A stretch of DNA of 45,683 nt, taken from the NCBI GenBank assembly GCA_963205455.1, contig CAUJJL010000107.1, positions 1 to 45,683 on the forward strand, written 5' to 3'. This document shows positions 7,879-18,042 of the stretch, in pieces. Each line of letters starts with the position of its first letter. Positions within the stretch are counted from its first letter, which is position 1. The notes under the pieces are model-generated. The model did no database searches. It saw only the letters and a list, made by a program, of their open reading frames with translations, and had not been told where the DNA came from. The position numbers were made by a program, and so were the translations under genes. Origin of the DNA: Verrucomicrobiota bacterium. Its GTDB lineage: Bacteria; Verrucomicrobiota; Verrucomicrobiia; Opitutales; Opitutaceae.

Positions 7879-9267
7879 CTAAAGCGCGTGGATCGCGCTC
7901 TTCGAGACTGCCAAACCCGCCTCCTTCAGTGCCTCGCTCATGGTGGGATGGGCGTGAATGGTTCGGCCCAGGTCCTCGGCGCTGCCGCCATATTCCATGT
8001 GTGTCACGATCTCGGAAATCAATTCACCGGCGTTGGCACCGAGGATTTGCGCGCCAAGGATGCGGTCGGTTTTGGAATCGGCGATGATCTTGACGAAACC
8101 GTCGGTCGTTCCCGCCGCGATCGCGCGACCATTGGCGGCGAGATTGAATTTCCCGATTCTGATGGAAAGGCCCTGTGCCTTTGCGGCGTCCTCGCCCAGT
8201 CCGACCGATGCAACCTCGGGTGCCGTATAGACGACGCCGGGAACGAGGTCCCAATTGATATGGCCAGCCTTTCCGGCGATCCATTCCGCGACTGCGACGC
8301 CATCCTCCTCTGCCTTGTGGGCGAGCATGGGGCCGGCAATCACATCACCGATAGCCCAGATGTTGGGCACACTCGTCCTGAGCCGGGCATCGACCTTGAC
8401 GCGCTTCTTCTCGTCGAGAACGACACTCGCCTTGTCGAGTCCAAGTTGATCGGTAAACGGGCGCCTGCCCACAGCCACGAGCACCTTGTCCGCAGGGAAT
8501 TCGAGAGGCTTGCCGTCCCGTTCCGCTGTGAGGACTCCCTTGGAGAATCCCGTGACCTTGGCACCGACCTCGATCTTCAGTCCCTGCTTCTGCAGAATAC
8601 GGGTGAAGGACCTGACAACATCGTCGTCGAATGTTGCGATGATCTTCGGAAGAAATTCCACGACGGTGACCTCGCTGCCGAGTCGCGACCAGACGGAACC
8701 CAGCTCAAGTCCGATCACACCGCCGCCGACGACTACGAGTCGGCGGGGTACTTCCTTGAAGGCGATGGCGTCATCGCTGGAGACGACGGTGTCGCCGTCG
8801 AATTTCAGGAACGGCAGCTCGACCGGGACGGAGCCCGTGGCGATCACGATATTTTTCCCAGCGATTTCCACGGCTGTACCGGAGAGCGGGGTCACGCTCA
8901 CGGTGGTTGCCGAAGTGAAGGCAGCCGCGCCGGTGAAGACCATGACCTTCCTGCCCTTTGCGAGCTGGGTGACACCGCCCACGAGTTTGTTCACGACCGC
9001 GTCCTTCCGTTTCATCAGCGCGGCGAGATCGAAGTCGACTGAGCCCAGCTTGATCCCGTGTTCCGCTGCATGCTGTCGTGCGAAGACCAGGTGTTCGCTC
9101 GAATGAAGCAGCGCCTTGCTGGGAATGCATCCCACATTGAGGCAGGTTCCGCCGAGCGTTGACCGCTTGTCGATCAGTGCCACCTTGAGGCCCAGTTGGG
9201 AAGCGCGAAAAGCGCAGACATAACCGCCGGGACCGGCGCCGATGACAATGAGGTCGAAGGATTCCAT
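7879..9267 (-). CDS. lpd: Dihydrolipoamide dehydrogenase (E3)
   Basis: A 462-residue FAD flavoprotein that re-oxidises dihydrolipoyl groups of 2-oxo acid dehydrogenases with NAD+. The N-terminal FAD motif is GAGPGGYVCA (10-19) and the redox disulfide motif is GGTCLNVGC (Cys 42 and Cys 47). The NAD-binding motif is VVVGGGVIGLELGSVWSRLG. The second FAD contact is WAIGDVIAGPMLAHKAEEDG, and the interface active-site motif is HAHPTMSEA near the C-terminus. Length and all motifs are normal. It lies 69 bp after sucB and is the last gene of sucA-sucB-lpd, so it likely serves this complex and possibly also pyruvate dehydrogenase. Confidence 0.97.
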   Translation of the reverse strand: MESFDLIVIGAGPGGYVCAFRASQLGLKVALIDKRSTLGGTCLNVGCIPSKALLHSSEHLVFARQHAAEHGIKLGSVDFDLAALMKRKDAVVNKLVGGVTQLAKGRKVMVFTGAAAFTSATTVSVTPLSGTAVEIAGKNIVIATGSVPVELPFLKFDGDTVVSSDDAIAFKEVPRRLVVVGGGVIGLELGSVWSRLGSEVTVVEFLPKIIATFDDDVVRSFTRILQKQGLKIEVGAKVTGFSKGVLTAERDGKPLEFPADKVLVAVGRRPFTDQLGLDKASVVLDEKKRVKVDARLRTSVPNIWAIGDVIAGPMLAHKAEEDGVAVAEWIAGKAGHINWDLVPGVVYTAPEVASVGLGEDAAKAQGLSIRIGKFNLAANGRAIAAGTTDGFVKIIADSKTDRILGAQILGANAGELISEIVTHMEYGGSAEDLGRTIHAHPTMSEALKEAGLAVSKSAIHAL

Positions 9268-9336
9268 GGCAGGTGAAACGAAAGAGTGGTCGCGGGCGGC
9301 CGGCTCGCCGGGTCGCGGGCGGTCGTCCGGCGGGGA

Positions 9337-10581
<1,245 letters not shown>

Positions 10582-10621
10582 GGAGAAGTTCGGTTGAAGT
10601 TGCGCAGGGTGGAAGCCGACA

Positions 10622-13393
10622 TCAGATCGAGAAGGCAGCCTTGAGGAAATCAGCGAGCTCGCGACGATGCAAGGCAAGCGCACCGACCGCCGGGGATGCC
10701 GCGGGCTCGCGTCCGGCATACGCGGCCTTTCGTTTAAAGATTTCCTCCAGTGATGGAGCCAGATGATTCCATGCACCCATGTTCTGAGGCTCCTCCTGCG
10801 CCCAGACGATCCGTGCGTTGGCGTGCTGGCCTGCAATTTCGGCAAGGCGATCCGTGTGCAGCGGATAGAGCTGCTCGATGCGGACGATCATCGTGTCCGC
10901 GATCTTGTTCTTCTCGCGATAGTCGGCGAGGTCGTAATACACCTTGCCGGAGCAGAGAATGAGTCGCGCGGTCTTCTGCGGCGCAGCGGGATCGTCGATG
11001 ATTTCCTGGAACGAACCCGTGGTGAATTCGTCGATGCGCGAAACCGCGGCGGGATGGCGCAGCAAGGATTTGGGCGACATTACTATCAACGGCTTCAGGA
11101 AATCACGCTTCATCTGACGACGAAGCACGTGATAGAAGTTTGCCGGTGTCGTGATGTTGGCGACCTGGATGTTGTTTTCCGCGGAAAGCTGGAGGAAACG
11201 TTCGAGGCGTGCGGAGGAGTGTTCGGGTCCCTGACCCTCGTAGCCGTGAGGCAGAAGCAGAACAATGCCGCTGGTGCGCTGCCATTTCGATTCGGAGCTG
11301 GCGATGAACTGGTCGATCACCACCTGGGCGCCGTTTGCGAAATCGCCGAACTGCGCCTCCCAGATGCAGAGCATCTGAGGGTAGTCGAGGGAGTAGCCGT
11401 AATCGAATCCGAGTACGGCCGCTTCGGAAAGCAGGGAGTTGTAGACGCAGAACTTGGTAGGCTTGCCGTCGTCAAGGTGCTTCAGCGGAGTGTAGCTTTC
11501 ACGCGTCTCGTGATCATGCAGCACCGCATGGCGATGGCTGAAGGTGCCTCGTTCGCAATCCTGTCCGCTCAGGCGTACGGGGGTTCCCTCAAGCAGGAGA
11601 GTGCCGAATGCGAGTGCTTCACCCAGGGCCCAGTCGACCGGACCGCCTTCCTTCAACGCGTGCAGGCGTGCGTCCAGAAGGCGGCGGATCTTTGGGTTCA
11701 CATTGAAGCCCGAGGGCAGTGTGGTGAGTCCGCGGATGACCTTCTCAATCTGAGCGTGGGGCACCCCTGTGGGAACGGGAGCGTGGCTGAAGTCGGGCTG
11801 GAAAACCGCGGTTGAACCTGCAAATCGGGCCTGGGGGTCGGCCGCCTTCGCCTTGCGCCGCGCGGTCTTTTCAGCCTCACGGGCCTTTGCCTTTTCAAGG
11901 TTCGACTCAAGTGCCGCAAGATATTCGGCCTTGATTGCCTCACATTCGGCGGGGGTGAGACTGCCTTCTGAGGTGAGCTTTTCGGTATAGAGGGTTGAGA
12001 CGAGGGGATGCGCACCGATCTTTCGATACATCTCAGGCTGCGTGAACGCGGGTTCGTCAGACTCGTTGTGACCGTGCCGGCGGTAGCAATACATGTCGAT
12101 GACGACATCCCGTTGGAATCTTACGCGGAACTCCAAGGCGAGCCGGGCAACCATGCAGACGGCCTCGGGGTCGTCGCCGTTGACGTGGAAAATCGGCGCT
12201 TCGATCATCTTGGCGACATCGGTGCAGTAGCGCGTGGACCTTGCCTCGCTCGGAAGCGTTGTGAAACCGATCTGGTTATTGATGACGAAATGAAGCGTGC
12301 CGCCGGTGCGATAGCCGGGCAGTTGGGAAAAATTCAAGGTCTCCGCCACCACACCCTGGCCGGCGAAGGCGGCGTCGCCATGCACCAGCAATGGCAAGAC
12401 CCGGCGTCGCTCGACGTCACCCCGGATGCGCTGACGCGCGCGTGCCTTGCCCTCGACGACGGGGTTTACGATTTCGAGGTGGGACGGATTGGCGGCGAGC
12501 CGCATCTCGACCTTTCCGCCGGTGGTGGTGTCGAGAATGGATTCGTAACCGAGATGGTACTTTACATCGCCGTCGCCTGCGACGGTTTCAGGAAGATAAT
12601 TTTCCGAAAACTGTTCGAACAGCAGCTCGAATGGCTTGCGAAGAATCGAGGTCAAGACGTTCAGGCGGCCGCGGTGGGCCATGCCCATGACGATTTCCTC
12701 GACTCCCTGTGCAGGGGAGTGCTCCACGATCGCATCGAGAGCGGCGATGAAGGTTTCCCCGCCTTCAAGTGAGAATCGTTTCTGGCCGACGTACTTGGTG
12801 TGAAGAAAACGTTCGAACAACTCGGCTTTGTGCAGCCTTCGCAGGATGCGGGTCTTCTGTGCCTTTGAGAATTCCGGCTGATTGCGTGTGGACTCCATGC
12901 GTTCCTGCAGCCAGTTGCGCACCTCCGTATCCTGGATGTGAACGTACTCCACTCCGATGCGACCGCAGTAGGTCTGGCTGAGGGAATCTATCAGGCTCCT
13001 CAGATTCATCTGCCCCTGGTTCAGGTAGTGGCTCACATCAAAGGAGCGATCGAGGTCAGCCTCGGTGAGACCGAATTCACCCAACGCCAGGCGCGGGGAG
13101 GGTGACGGAGGATCGCTCAGGGGATCCAGATGGGCCTGGGTGTGCCCGATGGATCGATAGTGGTAAATCAGGCTGTGGACCTGCGACTGCTTGAGGCTGT
13201 CGGATAGATCGGAGGGCTCCGGGGAGACGCGGATTGCCGCACCGTTTTTTCCGTATTGCTGATTGCCGAGAGCGAAGCCCTGGAAAAAGGCCTGCCAGGT
13301 CGGATCTACGGCATCGGGATTTTCAAGCCATGCGTAGTAGGCCGCGTCGAGGATATCGGCGTTTGCGCGCGTCGGCAAGGGAAGTGGTCTCAT
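10622..13393 (-). CDS. sucA: 2-oxoglutarate dehydrogenase E1 component
   Basis: A 923-residue thiamine-diphosphate enzyme that decarboxylates 2-oxoglutarate in the TCA cycle and loads the lipoyl arm of SucB. The N-terminus has the E1o-type recruitment segment ([16 protein letters not shown]). Core motifs are [11 protein letters not shown], the [17 protein letters not shown] segment, [11 protein letters not shown], and [15 protein letters not shown]. The C-terminal transketolase-like half contains HYD-type glycines in [15 protein letters not shown] and a C-terminal [11 protein letters not shown]. The length is typical. It is the first gene of sucA-sucB-lpd and diverges from the 13582 operon across 188 bp. 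No sucCD genes are seen here. Confidence 0.97.
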   Translation of the reverse strand: MRPLPLPTRANADILDAAYYAWLENPDAVDPTWQAFFQGFALGNQQYGKNGAAIRVSPEPSDLSDSLKQSQVHSLIYHYRSIGHTQAHLDPLSDPPSPSPRLALGEFGLTEADLDRSFDVSHYLNQGQMNLRSLIDSLSQTYCGRIGVEYVHIQDTEVRNWLQERMESTRNQPEFSKAQKTRILRRLHKAELFERFLHTKYVGQKRFSLEGGETFIAALDAIVEHSPAQGVEEIVMGMAHRGRLNVLTSILRKPFELLFEQFSENYLPETVAGDGDVKYHLGYESILDTTTGGKVEMRLAANPSHLEIVNPVVEGKARARQRIRGDVERRRVLPLLVHGDAAFAGQGVVAETLNFSQLPGYRTGGTLHFVINNQIGFTTLPSEARSTRYCTDVAKMIEAPIFHVNGDDPEAVCMVARLALEFRVRFQRDVVIDMYCYRRHGHNESDEPAFTQPEMYRKIGAHPLVSTLYTEKLTSEGSLTPAECEAIKAEYLAALESNLEKAKAREAEKTARRKAKAADPQARFAGSTAVFQPDFSHAPVPTGVPHAQIEKVIRGLTTLPSGFNVNPKIRRLLDARLHALKEGGPVDWALGEALAFGTLLLEGTPVRLSGQDCERGTFSHRHAVLHDHETRESYTPLKHLDDGKPTKFCVYNSLLSEAAVLGFDYGYSLDYPQMLCIWEAQFGDFANGAQVVIDQFIASSESKWQRTSGIVLLLPHGYEGQGPEHSSARLERFLQLSAENNIQVANITTPANFYHVLRRQMKRDFLKPLIVMSPKSLLRHPAAVSRIDEFTTGSFQEIIDDPAAPQKTARLILCSGKVYYDLADYREKNKIADTMIVRIEQLYPLHTDRLAEIAGQHANARIVWAQEEPQNMGAWNHLAPSLEEIFKRKAAYAGREPAASPAVGALALHRRELADFLKAAFSI

Positions 13394-13581
13394 GGAGTTT
13401 ATTCAGAAAGGAAATAGAAAGGAGAATGGATCGCGCCGCGTGGCGCGTGTCTTGAACTGACAATAGAGATTTCCATTCAAAGATCATTGCGGCTGTGAGG
13501 CAAGCGGGTGAAGGCTGGGCAGTCTGATTGAAGACTCGCTTAACCCACGCAGATTGAACATGAGAATCGGGTTTCTCGACT

Positions 13582-13824
13582 ATGGAACAGGCGATCAAGG
13601 ATTCACTAGTGGAATTGATGGATGCCATCAAGCAATCTGATGGCGAGCGGATTGCCATGGGATTGAAGCGTTTGGATGATCTCCGAGAGGCTGGACGGGA
13701 TGTTCTTCATCCGCAACTCATTCACTTTCTCGAGGGTAGAAGCTATGCCAAGGCGGTGGCGTTTCTGGGTGGTGAGGGAGGGATCCCGGTCGGCTCCTGC
13801 CGAGGCAAGGGGGCGGGGAGGTAA
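13582..13824 (+). CDS. Small hypothetical protein upstream of the SUI1 gene
   Basis: An 80-residue protein I do not recognise. Residues 1-60 are predicted to be largely helical, with alternating charged and hydrophobic residues (MEQAIKDSLVELMDAIKQ, then LKRLDDLREAG). The tail is Gly-rich (GGEGGIPVGS). There is no signal peptide or membrane span. The stop at 13822-13824 is only 5 bp before the SUI1-family start, and the sequence GGGGAGGT over the stop can serve as its ribosome-binding site, so the two are likely cotranscribed. A role next to translation is guesswork. Confidence 0.65.
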   Translation: MEQAIKDSLVELMDAIKQSDGERIAMGLKRLDDLREAGRDVLHPQLIHFLEGRSYAKAVAFLGGEGGIPVGSCRGKGAGR

Positions 13825-13829
13825 ATCAC

Positions 13830-14240
13830 ATGAGTAAACCCGGAAAGGTACCCACGGGCGGAGGTGAATCGCTTTCTCAGAATCCTTTTGGTTCGCTCGA
13901 TGCCTTGAAGCGTAGCCTTCCCAATCTTCCTGCCACTGCGGCGCGGGAATCGGGTGGAGTGAGTCCTGAAAGTGAGCCGGGGCTTGCGAAGAAGAATCGG
14001 GGTCGGGTCGATATCCGGCGCACGACGGCCGGACGCGGGGGCAAGACCGTCACGGTGATCGATGGTTTTGTTGGAATCGGCCATGCGGAAAAGGAGAGCC
14101 TGGCGAAGGCGATGCAGAAACGGTGCGGTTGTGGGGGAACGGTCAAGGAGGGCAGGATCGAGATCCAGGGTGACAAGCGGGAAGACGTTGCGCGGGTGCT
14201 CGAGGCGGCGGGATTCCGTCCGGTTTTCGCGGGAGGATGA
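13830..14240 (+). CDS. yciH: SUI1/eIF1-family (YciH-like) translation factor
   Basis: A 136-residue protein. Residues 1 to about 55 form a Ser/Gly/Pro-rich tail. Residues about 57-134 are the SUI1 fold: RGRVDIRRTTAGRGGKTVTVI, then the helix AEKESLAKAMQKRCGCGGTV, then GRIEIQGDKREDVARVL ending in GFRPVFAGG. In eukaryotes and archaea eIF1/SUI1 monitors start-codon selection. The bacterial YciH homologue affects initiation fidelity and repression under stress, but its role is less settled. Two nearby Cys (KRCGCGG) are typical of bacterial and archaeal members. Its TGA overlaps the next ATG by 4 bp, so translation of the GTPase is probably coupled. Confidence 0.9.
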   Translation: MSKPGKVPTGGGESLSQNPFGSLDALKRSLPNLPATAARESGGVSPESEPGLAKKNRGRVDIRRTTAGRGGKTVTVIDGFVGIGHAEKESLAKAMQKRCGCGGTVKEGRIEIQGDKREDVARVLEAAGFRPVFAGG

Positions 14241-15466
14241 AGATGGAAGGCTCGCGTCCACCAGTTACCGTGCTTTGCGGATTCCTCGGCGCGGGGAAGA
14301 CCACGGTGCTGAATCACCTGCTGACGCAGAGCGAGGGGGCCCGGTGGGCGCTGGTCGTGAACGATGTCGGTGCCATCAATATCGACGCAAGATTGGTCGC
14401 CCAGGGCATGATGGCTCCTGGAGTCGGCGGTGGGCGGAAGCAACCGGTGATTGAGCTCGGCAACGGATGTGTGTGCTGTTCCATCAAGGACGAACTCGCA
14501 GAGTCTCTCGCGGAGCTTGCCCTAACCGGTCGTTCCGGCGGCCCTTCGGGCGAGCCGTTCGATCACATCATTGTTGAAACCACCGGAGTCGCGGAGCCGC
14601 GTGGCGTTGCCCAGTTGTTTCTGCAGAGGAATCCGTTTGGCCGATCGCTCGCGGACCTGGCCAGCCTGAGTTCGCTCGTTACGGTGGTTGACGCCGCCTA
14701 TTTCCTGAGCCTGTGGAATTCGCGGGTGGCAAAGCGCCCGGCCGACGAAAGGGCATCCGTGGGCGAAACAGAGAAGGATTTTTTCGATCTCATGCTTGTT
14801 CAGATCGAATCAGCGGATCTGGTCCTCGTGAACAAGTGCGACCTGGTTTCCGAGGACGAACTTGAAGCCGTGCATGCCGCAATAGAGGGAGTGAATGGTC
14901 GGGCGGAGAGACATTCGATCGAACGCGGGCAGGTTTCACGCGAAGTGTGTCTGGACCGGCAGCTATTTGATCCACGAGCCACCTTGTCCGGTGCTCGCTG
15001 GCTTCAACGGTTGAATGCGCTCGCGCCTCAACCCGGAAAACTTTCTGGAGCGACTGTGTTCAAACCCGAGCGTGCGACGTCTTCCTCTTCTGCGAAGCAC
15101 GGGTTATCGAGTTTTGTCTATCAGGCGCGGCTTCCGTTTGCGCGGGCAAAATTCGAGTCGCTCCTGCGCAACGGATTTCCAGGTTTGGTGAGGGCAAAGG
15201 GATTCTGCTGGTGGGTGGAGTCGCCCGACGAGATGGGTTTCCTATCGATAGCGGGGTGTCGTGCAAAATTGGATACACTCAATTACTGGTGGGCCGCCCT
15301 GGTCGAAAATGGAAAGGCGTCCCTTGAAGACCGGCCCGAAATGATTCGTGCCCTGTGGGTGGAGCCTCATGGCGACCGTCGGCAGGAGCTCGTCTTCATC
15401 GGCCAGTCCATGGATGAGGCTGCGATCCGTGCGTCGCTCGACCAGTGTCTGATGAATACTGAGTGA
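14237..15466 (+). CDS. COG0523 (CobW/P47K) G3E GTPase, putative metal chaperone
   Basis: A 409-residue G3E GTPase. The Walker A loop GFLGAGKTT spans residues 15-23. The metal-binding CXCC motif is GNGCVCC (Cys 78, 80, 81), followed by ETTGVAEP and the base-recognition motif NKCD. A C-terminal CobW_C-type domain starts near residue 290 (SFVYQARLPFARAKFESLL). Family members insert or deliver zinc, cobalt or nickel. Which metal this one uses cannot be told from sequence, and no Zur-like site was recognised upstream. The ATG at 14237 overlaps the SUI1 stop; a second ATG at 14243 is an alternative. It is the last gene of the 13582-15466 operon. Confidence 0.92.
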   Translation: MKMEGSRPPVTVLCGFLGAGKTTVLNHLLTQSEGARWALVVNDVGAINIDARLVAQGMMAPGVGGGRKQPVIELGNGCVCCSIKDELAESLAELALTGRSGGPSGEPFDHIIVETTGVAEPRGVAQLFLQRNPFGRSLADLASLSSLVTVVDAAYFLSLWNSRVAKRPADERASVGETEKDFFDLMLVQIESADLVLVNKCDLVSEDELEAVHAAIEGVNGRAERHSIERGQVSREVCLDRQLFDPRATLSGARWLQRLNALAPQPGKLSGATVFKPERATSSSSAKHGLSSFVYQARLPFARAKFESLLRNGFPGLVRAKGFCWWVESPDEMGFLSIAGCRAKLDTLNYWWAALVENGKASLEDRPEMIRALWVEPHGDRRQELVFIGQSMDEAAIRASLDQCLMNTE

Positions 15467-15487
15467 CCGCGGTGCCGCAGCGCGCCT

Positions 15488-15535
15488 GTGAGCCGTCGAA
15501 CTCCTGACACAGTTTCCGCCGCGCGCGAAATGACG
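15488..15535. repeat. Imperfect direct repeat, copy 1
   Basis: The copy begins GTGAGCCGTCGAA and continues through ACACAG...GAAATGACG. It resembles a segment exactly 100 bp downstream. The first 13 bases match at 12 positions; the rest aligns only with small gaps. It lies just past the COG0523 gene, and no coding function was seen. Confidence 0.5.
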
Positions 15536-15587
15536 GTAAGTTGTTTATCTTTAGGAAAGTGGCGTCCGCGCGAATCGACGCGGAGGT

Positions 15588-15634
15588 GTGTGCCGTCGAA
15601 ATGCCTTACACAATCCCTGGCGGCGGCAAACGAC
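15588..15634. repeat. Imperfect direct repeat, copy 2
   Basis: The copy begins GTGTGCCGTCGAA and continues through ACACAATCC...CAAACGACG. It is offset by exactly 100 bp from copy 1. It sits about 150 bp upstream of the mini sorting-tail gene. The relation to copy 1 is seen directly; any role (old duplication, regulator site) is unknown. Confidence 0.5.
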
Positions 15635-15693
15635 GCTTCGAGCCGCGCAACTGAAAGGAGTCATTGGTAACAGTTTCAAGCGGAGCTACATAT

Positions 15694-15729
15694 ATCTACG
15701 TAGATTTGCAGTTCGTAGAAACACGTAGA
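15694..15729. promoter_or_regulatory. Palindrome and CGTAGA repeats upstream of the mini secreted protein
   Basis: A perfect 12-bp palindrome, ATCTACGTAGAT, spans 15694-15705. The hexamer CGTAGA occurs at 15699, 15714 and 15724. The last copy ends 6 bp before the ATG at 15735. The dense repeats suggest a regulator-binding site or a compact promoter. If transcription starts inside it, the true start codon may be the in-frame GTG at 15759. Confidence 0.4.
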
Positions 15730-15734
15730 TTGGA

Positions 15735-15962
15735 ATGCAACGTGCTAGAAGGATTCCCGTGCCTGCATCATCATCCGTTTCAAAGTTGGTCTCACGAATC
15801 ATCGGAATCGCTGGAGGATTTTTGGCGTTGTTCGCGCCTGCGAGGCTGGGCGCTCAGACGGCTCCGGCGGCATCGGTTGGAGAGAGCGGCTACACCTTGT
15901 TCTTCCTGGGGGTCGCGCTGCTTGCACTGGCGGTATACAATCTGCGCAGGCGGCGGTCGTAG
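15735..15962 (+). CDS. Mini secreted protein with VPDSG-like C-terminal sorting tail
   Basis: A 75-residue protein. Its N-terminus is basic (MQRARR) and followed by a hydrophobic signal region (RIIGIAGGFLALFAP), with a likely cleavage site around LGAQT. The C-terminus reads VGESGYT, then a 16-residue hydrophobic span (LFFLGVALLALAVYNL), then RRRRS. This tripartite tail (short signature with SG, membrane span, Arg cluster) is the layout of PEP-CTERM/VPDSG-CTERM exosortase substrates known in Verrucomicrobia (V-P-D-S-G there, V-G-E-S-G here). Fewer than 15 residues lie between the two hydrophobic segments, so the mature part is tiny. The GTG at 15759 is a possible shorter start. No exosortase gene is in the window. 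Confidence 0.6.
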   Translation: MQRARRIPVPASSSVSKLVSRIIGIAGGFLALFAPARLGAQTAPAASVGESGYTLFFLGVALLALAVYNLRRRRS

Positions 15963-16045
15963 GCGCGTTTGCGGATTTTTTGGCTGAGAGGGCAAAGGCC
16001 TCAGCGCACACTTGCCATGTGGCGGCTCGATCGTGAGCGTGGCCC

Positions 16046-17314
16046 ATGGCTTCCGAATCCCCGCCTCCCGTCAAGCGTTCCGAGATCTTCGGGTGGTGCT
16101 GCTTCGATTTCGCGAATTCGTCGTTCACCACGATCATCATCACGGTCGTGTACGCGACCTACTTCAGCAAGGTCATCGCCGGGGATCACCCCGGCGCATC
16201 AAGCTGGTGGGGACGGGCGCTGGCACTGTCACAGGTAGTCGTGATTCTTTTCGCGCCATGGCTTGGTGCGGTCGCGGATTTCACGGCGGCGAAGAAGCGG
16301 TTCCTCATGGCGTCGGCGGTGGTATGTGCAACGGCGACGGCCTGTCTCTTCTTCACCGGGCCCGGCGATGTGCTGCTGGCGCTTGCGCTAGTGGTGACGG
16401 CGAACATTGCCTTCGCGATGGGCGACAATTTCTGCGCGAGTTTTCTGCCGGAGATCAGCACGCCGGCGAATGTGGGTTGCATTTCGGGCTACGGCTGGAG
16501 CTTCGGTTACATGGGAGGCATGCTGAGCCTGGGACTGGCGCTTTTCATCATCCAGGGACTGCAGGCCTCTGCACGCTGGACATTTCTGATGACGGGCCTG
16601 TTTTTTCTGCTCGCCAGCCTGCCGACCCAGATCTTGCTGCGTGAACGCGCCGTGCCGAAGCCGCGGCCCGAGGGCGCGGGTTATTTCAGGGTGGGATGGG
16701 GCGCGATTGGAAAAACGCTTCGCGAACTGCCGAATCACCGTACGCTCGCTGTCTTTTTCCTGGCGTTCATGCTGTTCCTCTCGGGGCTGATGGCAGTCAT
16801 CGTTTTTGCGTCACTGTTCGGGCAGAATGTCCTGCATCTCACCCAGACCGAGAACATCATTCTTTTTGCGGCCCTGCAGATCACGAGCGCGATGGGCGCG
16901 TTGGGATTTGGATATTTTCAGGACCGCATGGGTGCTAAGCCGGCGCTGGTCATCTCGCTCCTCCTGTGGCTCGTCGTTTCCGGATGGGCCGCGTTTTGCG
17001 GCACCAAGATGGAGTTCTATGCGATCGGCGCGATTGCCGGGCTGGCGATGGGCTCACTGCAATCCGCGAGTCGGGCCGTGGTATCTGCGCTGACTCCGCC
17101 TGGGAAGGGCGGCGAATTTTTTGGCTTCTGGGGACTCTTTGGAAAACTCGGCGGCGTGATCGGCCCCCTGACGATGGGCGAACTCGCAACGAGTTTCGGC
17201 TACCGGACCGCGGTGCTTCTCAATGGTATCTACTTTCTTGGCGGACTGCTGATCCTGCTGCCCCTGGCGTTGCCCAAGGGAGGCGCGCGGACTGACTCGG
17301 ATGTCCGGGCCTGA
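16046..17314 (+). CDS. UMF1/Atg22-type MFS transporter
   Basis: A 422-residue integral membrane protein of the major facilitator superfamily with about 11-12 predicted spans. The N-terminal signature FDFANSSFTTIIITVVYATYF matches the DWANSA-type motif of the UMF1 group (bacterial relatives of the yeast vacuolar effluxer Atg22). A cytoplasmic loop with FTAAKKRFLMASA fits the MFS motif between spans 2 and 3. RERAVPKPRPEGAGYF is the central cytoplasmic loop. The bacterial substrate is unknown; amino acid or small-metabolite efflux is suggested only by the yeast relative. It ends 8 bp from the convergent PAP2 gene with no terminator-like hairpin between them. Confidence 0.85.
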   Translation: MASESPPPVKRSEIFGWCCFDFANSSFTTIIITVVYATYFSKVIAGDHPGASSWWGRALALSQVVVILFAPWLGAVADFTAAKKRFLMASAVVCATATACLFFTGPGDVLLALALVVTANIAFAMGDNFCASFLPEISTPANVGCISGYGWSFGYMGGMLSLGLALFIIQGLQASARWTFLMTGLFFLLASLPTQILLRERAVPKPRPEGAGYFRVGWGAIGKTLRELPNHRTLAVFFLAFMLFLSGLMAVIVFASLFGQNVLHLTQTENIILFAALQITSAMGALGFGYFQDRMGAKPALVISLLLWLVVSGWAAFCGTKMEFYAIGAIAGLAMGSLQSASRAVVSALTPPGKGGEFFGFWGLFGKLGGVIGPLTMGELATSFGYRTAVLLNGIYFLGGLLILLPLALPKGGARTDSDVRA

Positions 17315-17322
17315 GCGCGGGT

Positions 17323-18042
17323 CTAGGGTTGACCTCGGGTGACTGCGGTTGGAGGGCTGACGGAGAGAATGCGTCTCCATAGGAGAAAGAAGATCCAGGC
17401 AATCAGTGCCGTCACCATGGTATGGCTGAGAAAATGGGCTCCTTTCGCCATTTGGTAGGCACCCATGGACGTTCCCACTCCAAGGCCGAGCAGCGTCAGC
17501 AGCGCGCGGCCGCGTCGAGTGCGGGCGAGTCCCACCAGCCCCAGCAGCGCGAAGCCGCCGCTCGCGTGGCCTGCCGGGAAACAACGACCGCGTTGCGCGG
17601 GGCGTTCGTTTTCGGTGTAGCGCTCCAGCACACGGACGTAGGGCTCATCGCCTCCATAGGCACGGATCTCCGAAGGGCAGAAAACATTTGTCACGGACTT
17701 GAGTCCGCCGACAAATGCGGGAACGGTTCCGAGAGTCAGGAAAGCCACGAGGAGATTTTTTCGAGCCGGATCCGGAATGCGCAGGCGAATTCTCCAGGAT
17801 TGCGGCCCAAGAATCAGCAGCAGGAGCGTCAGGCCAAGGACGATGAGCAGTGCTTTGGGTCCGGTGTAGAAAACAGCCCGTGGCACAACGGCATGGGCGT
17901 CGATCAGCCAGCGGCGCGTGGAAAAATCATACAGTCGATTCTGTATCGCGAGATCGAACCGGGTGGATTCGAACAGCACAAAGGTCAGCACCAGTGCGGC
18001 GACTGAGGGTCGCAGGGTATGATCAATTCCGAAGCGCGACAT
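17323..18042 (-). CDS. PAP2-family membrane phosphatase
   Basis: A 239-residue inner-membrane protein with about six spans. PAP2 motifs are KSVTNVFCP (K-x6-CP, the variant of the first motif seen in the TN..CP subgroup), PAGHASGGF (second motif, catalytic His) and KGAHFLSHT (third motif, nucleophile His). PAP2 enzymes remove phosphate from lipid phosphates such as phosphatidate, undecaprenyl pyrophosphate or lipid A, acting on the periplasmic face. The start at 18042 overlaps the end of the LtaS-like gene by 20 bp; further upstream the frame only shadows that gene. The overlap suggests a shared function, perhaps recycling of a lipid by-product or preparing an acceptor. Confidence 0.88.
   Translation of the reverse strand: MSRFGIDHTLRPSVAALVLTFVLFESTRFDLAIQNRLYDFSTRRWLIDAHAVVPRAVFYTGPKALLIVLGLTLLLLILGPQSWRIRLRIPDPARKNLLVAFLTLGTVPAFVGGLKSVTNVFCPSEIRAYGGDEPYVRVLERYTENERPAQRGRCFPAGHASGGFALLGLVGLARTRRGRALLTLLGLGVGTSMGAYQMAKGAHFLSHTMVTALIAWIFFLLWRRILSVSPPTAVTRGQP

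Noticed and set aside
7762..9042. Long open frame (426 codons) on the plus strand opposite lpd
   Set aside because: It is fully antisense to a well-conserved gene, has no domain-like segments, and reflects GC-rich third positions.
13394..13581. TTGAA/TTCAA inverted repeat between sucA and the 13582 operon
   Set aside because: Arms of only 5 bp with a 19-bp spacer; it could easily occur by chance.
15488..15670. 60-codon frame between the COG0523 gene and the mini protein
   Set aside because: It covers the direct repeats and has no protein-like features.
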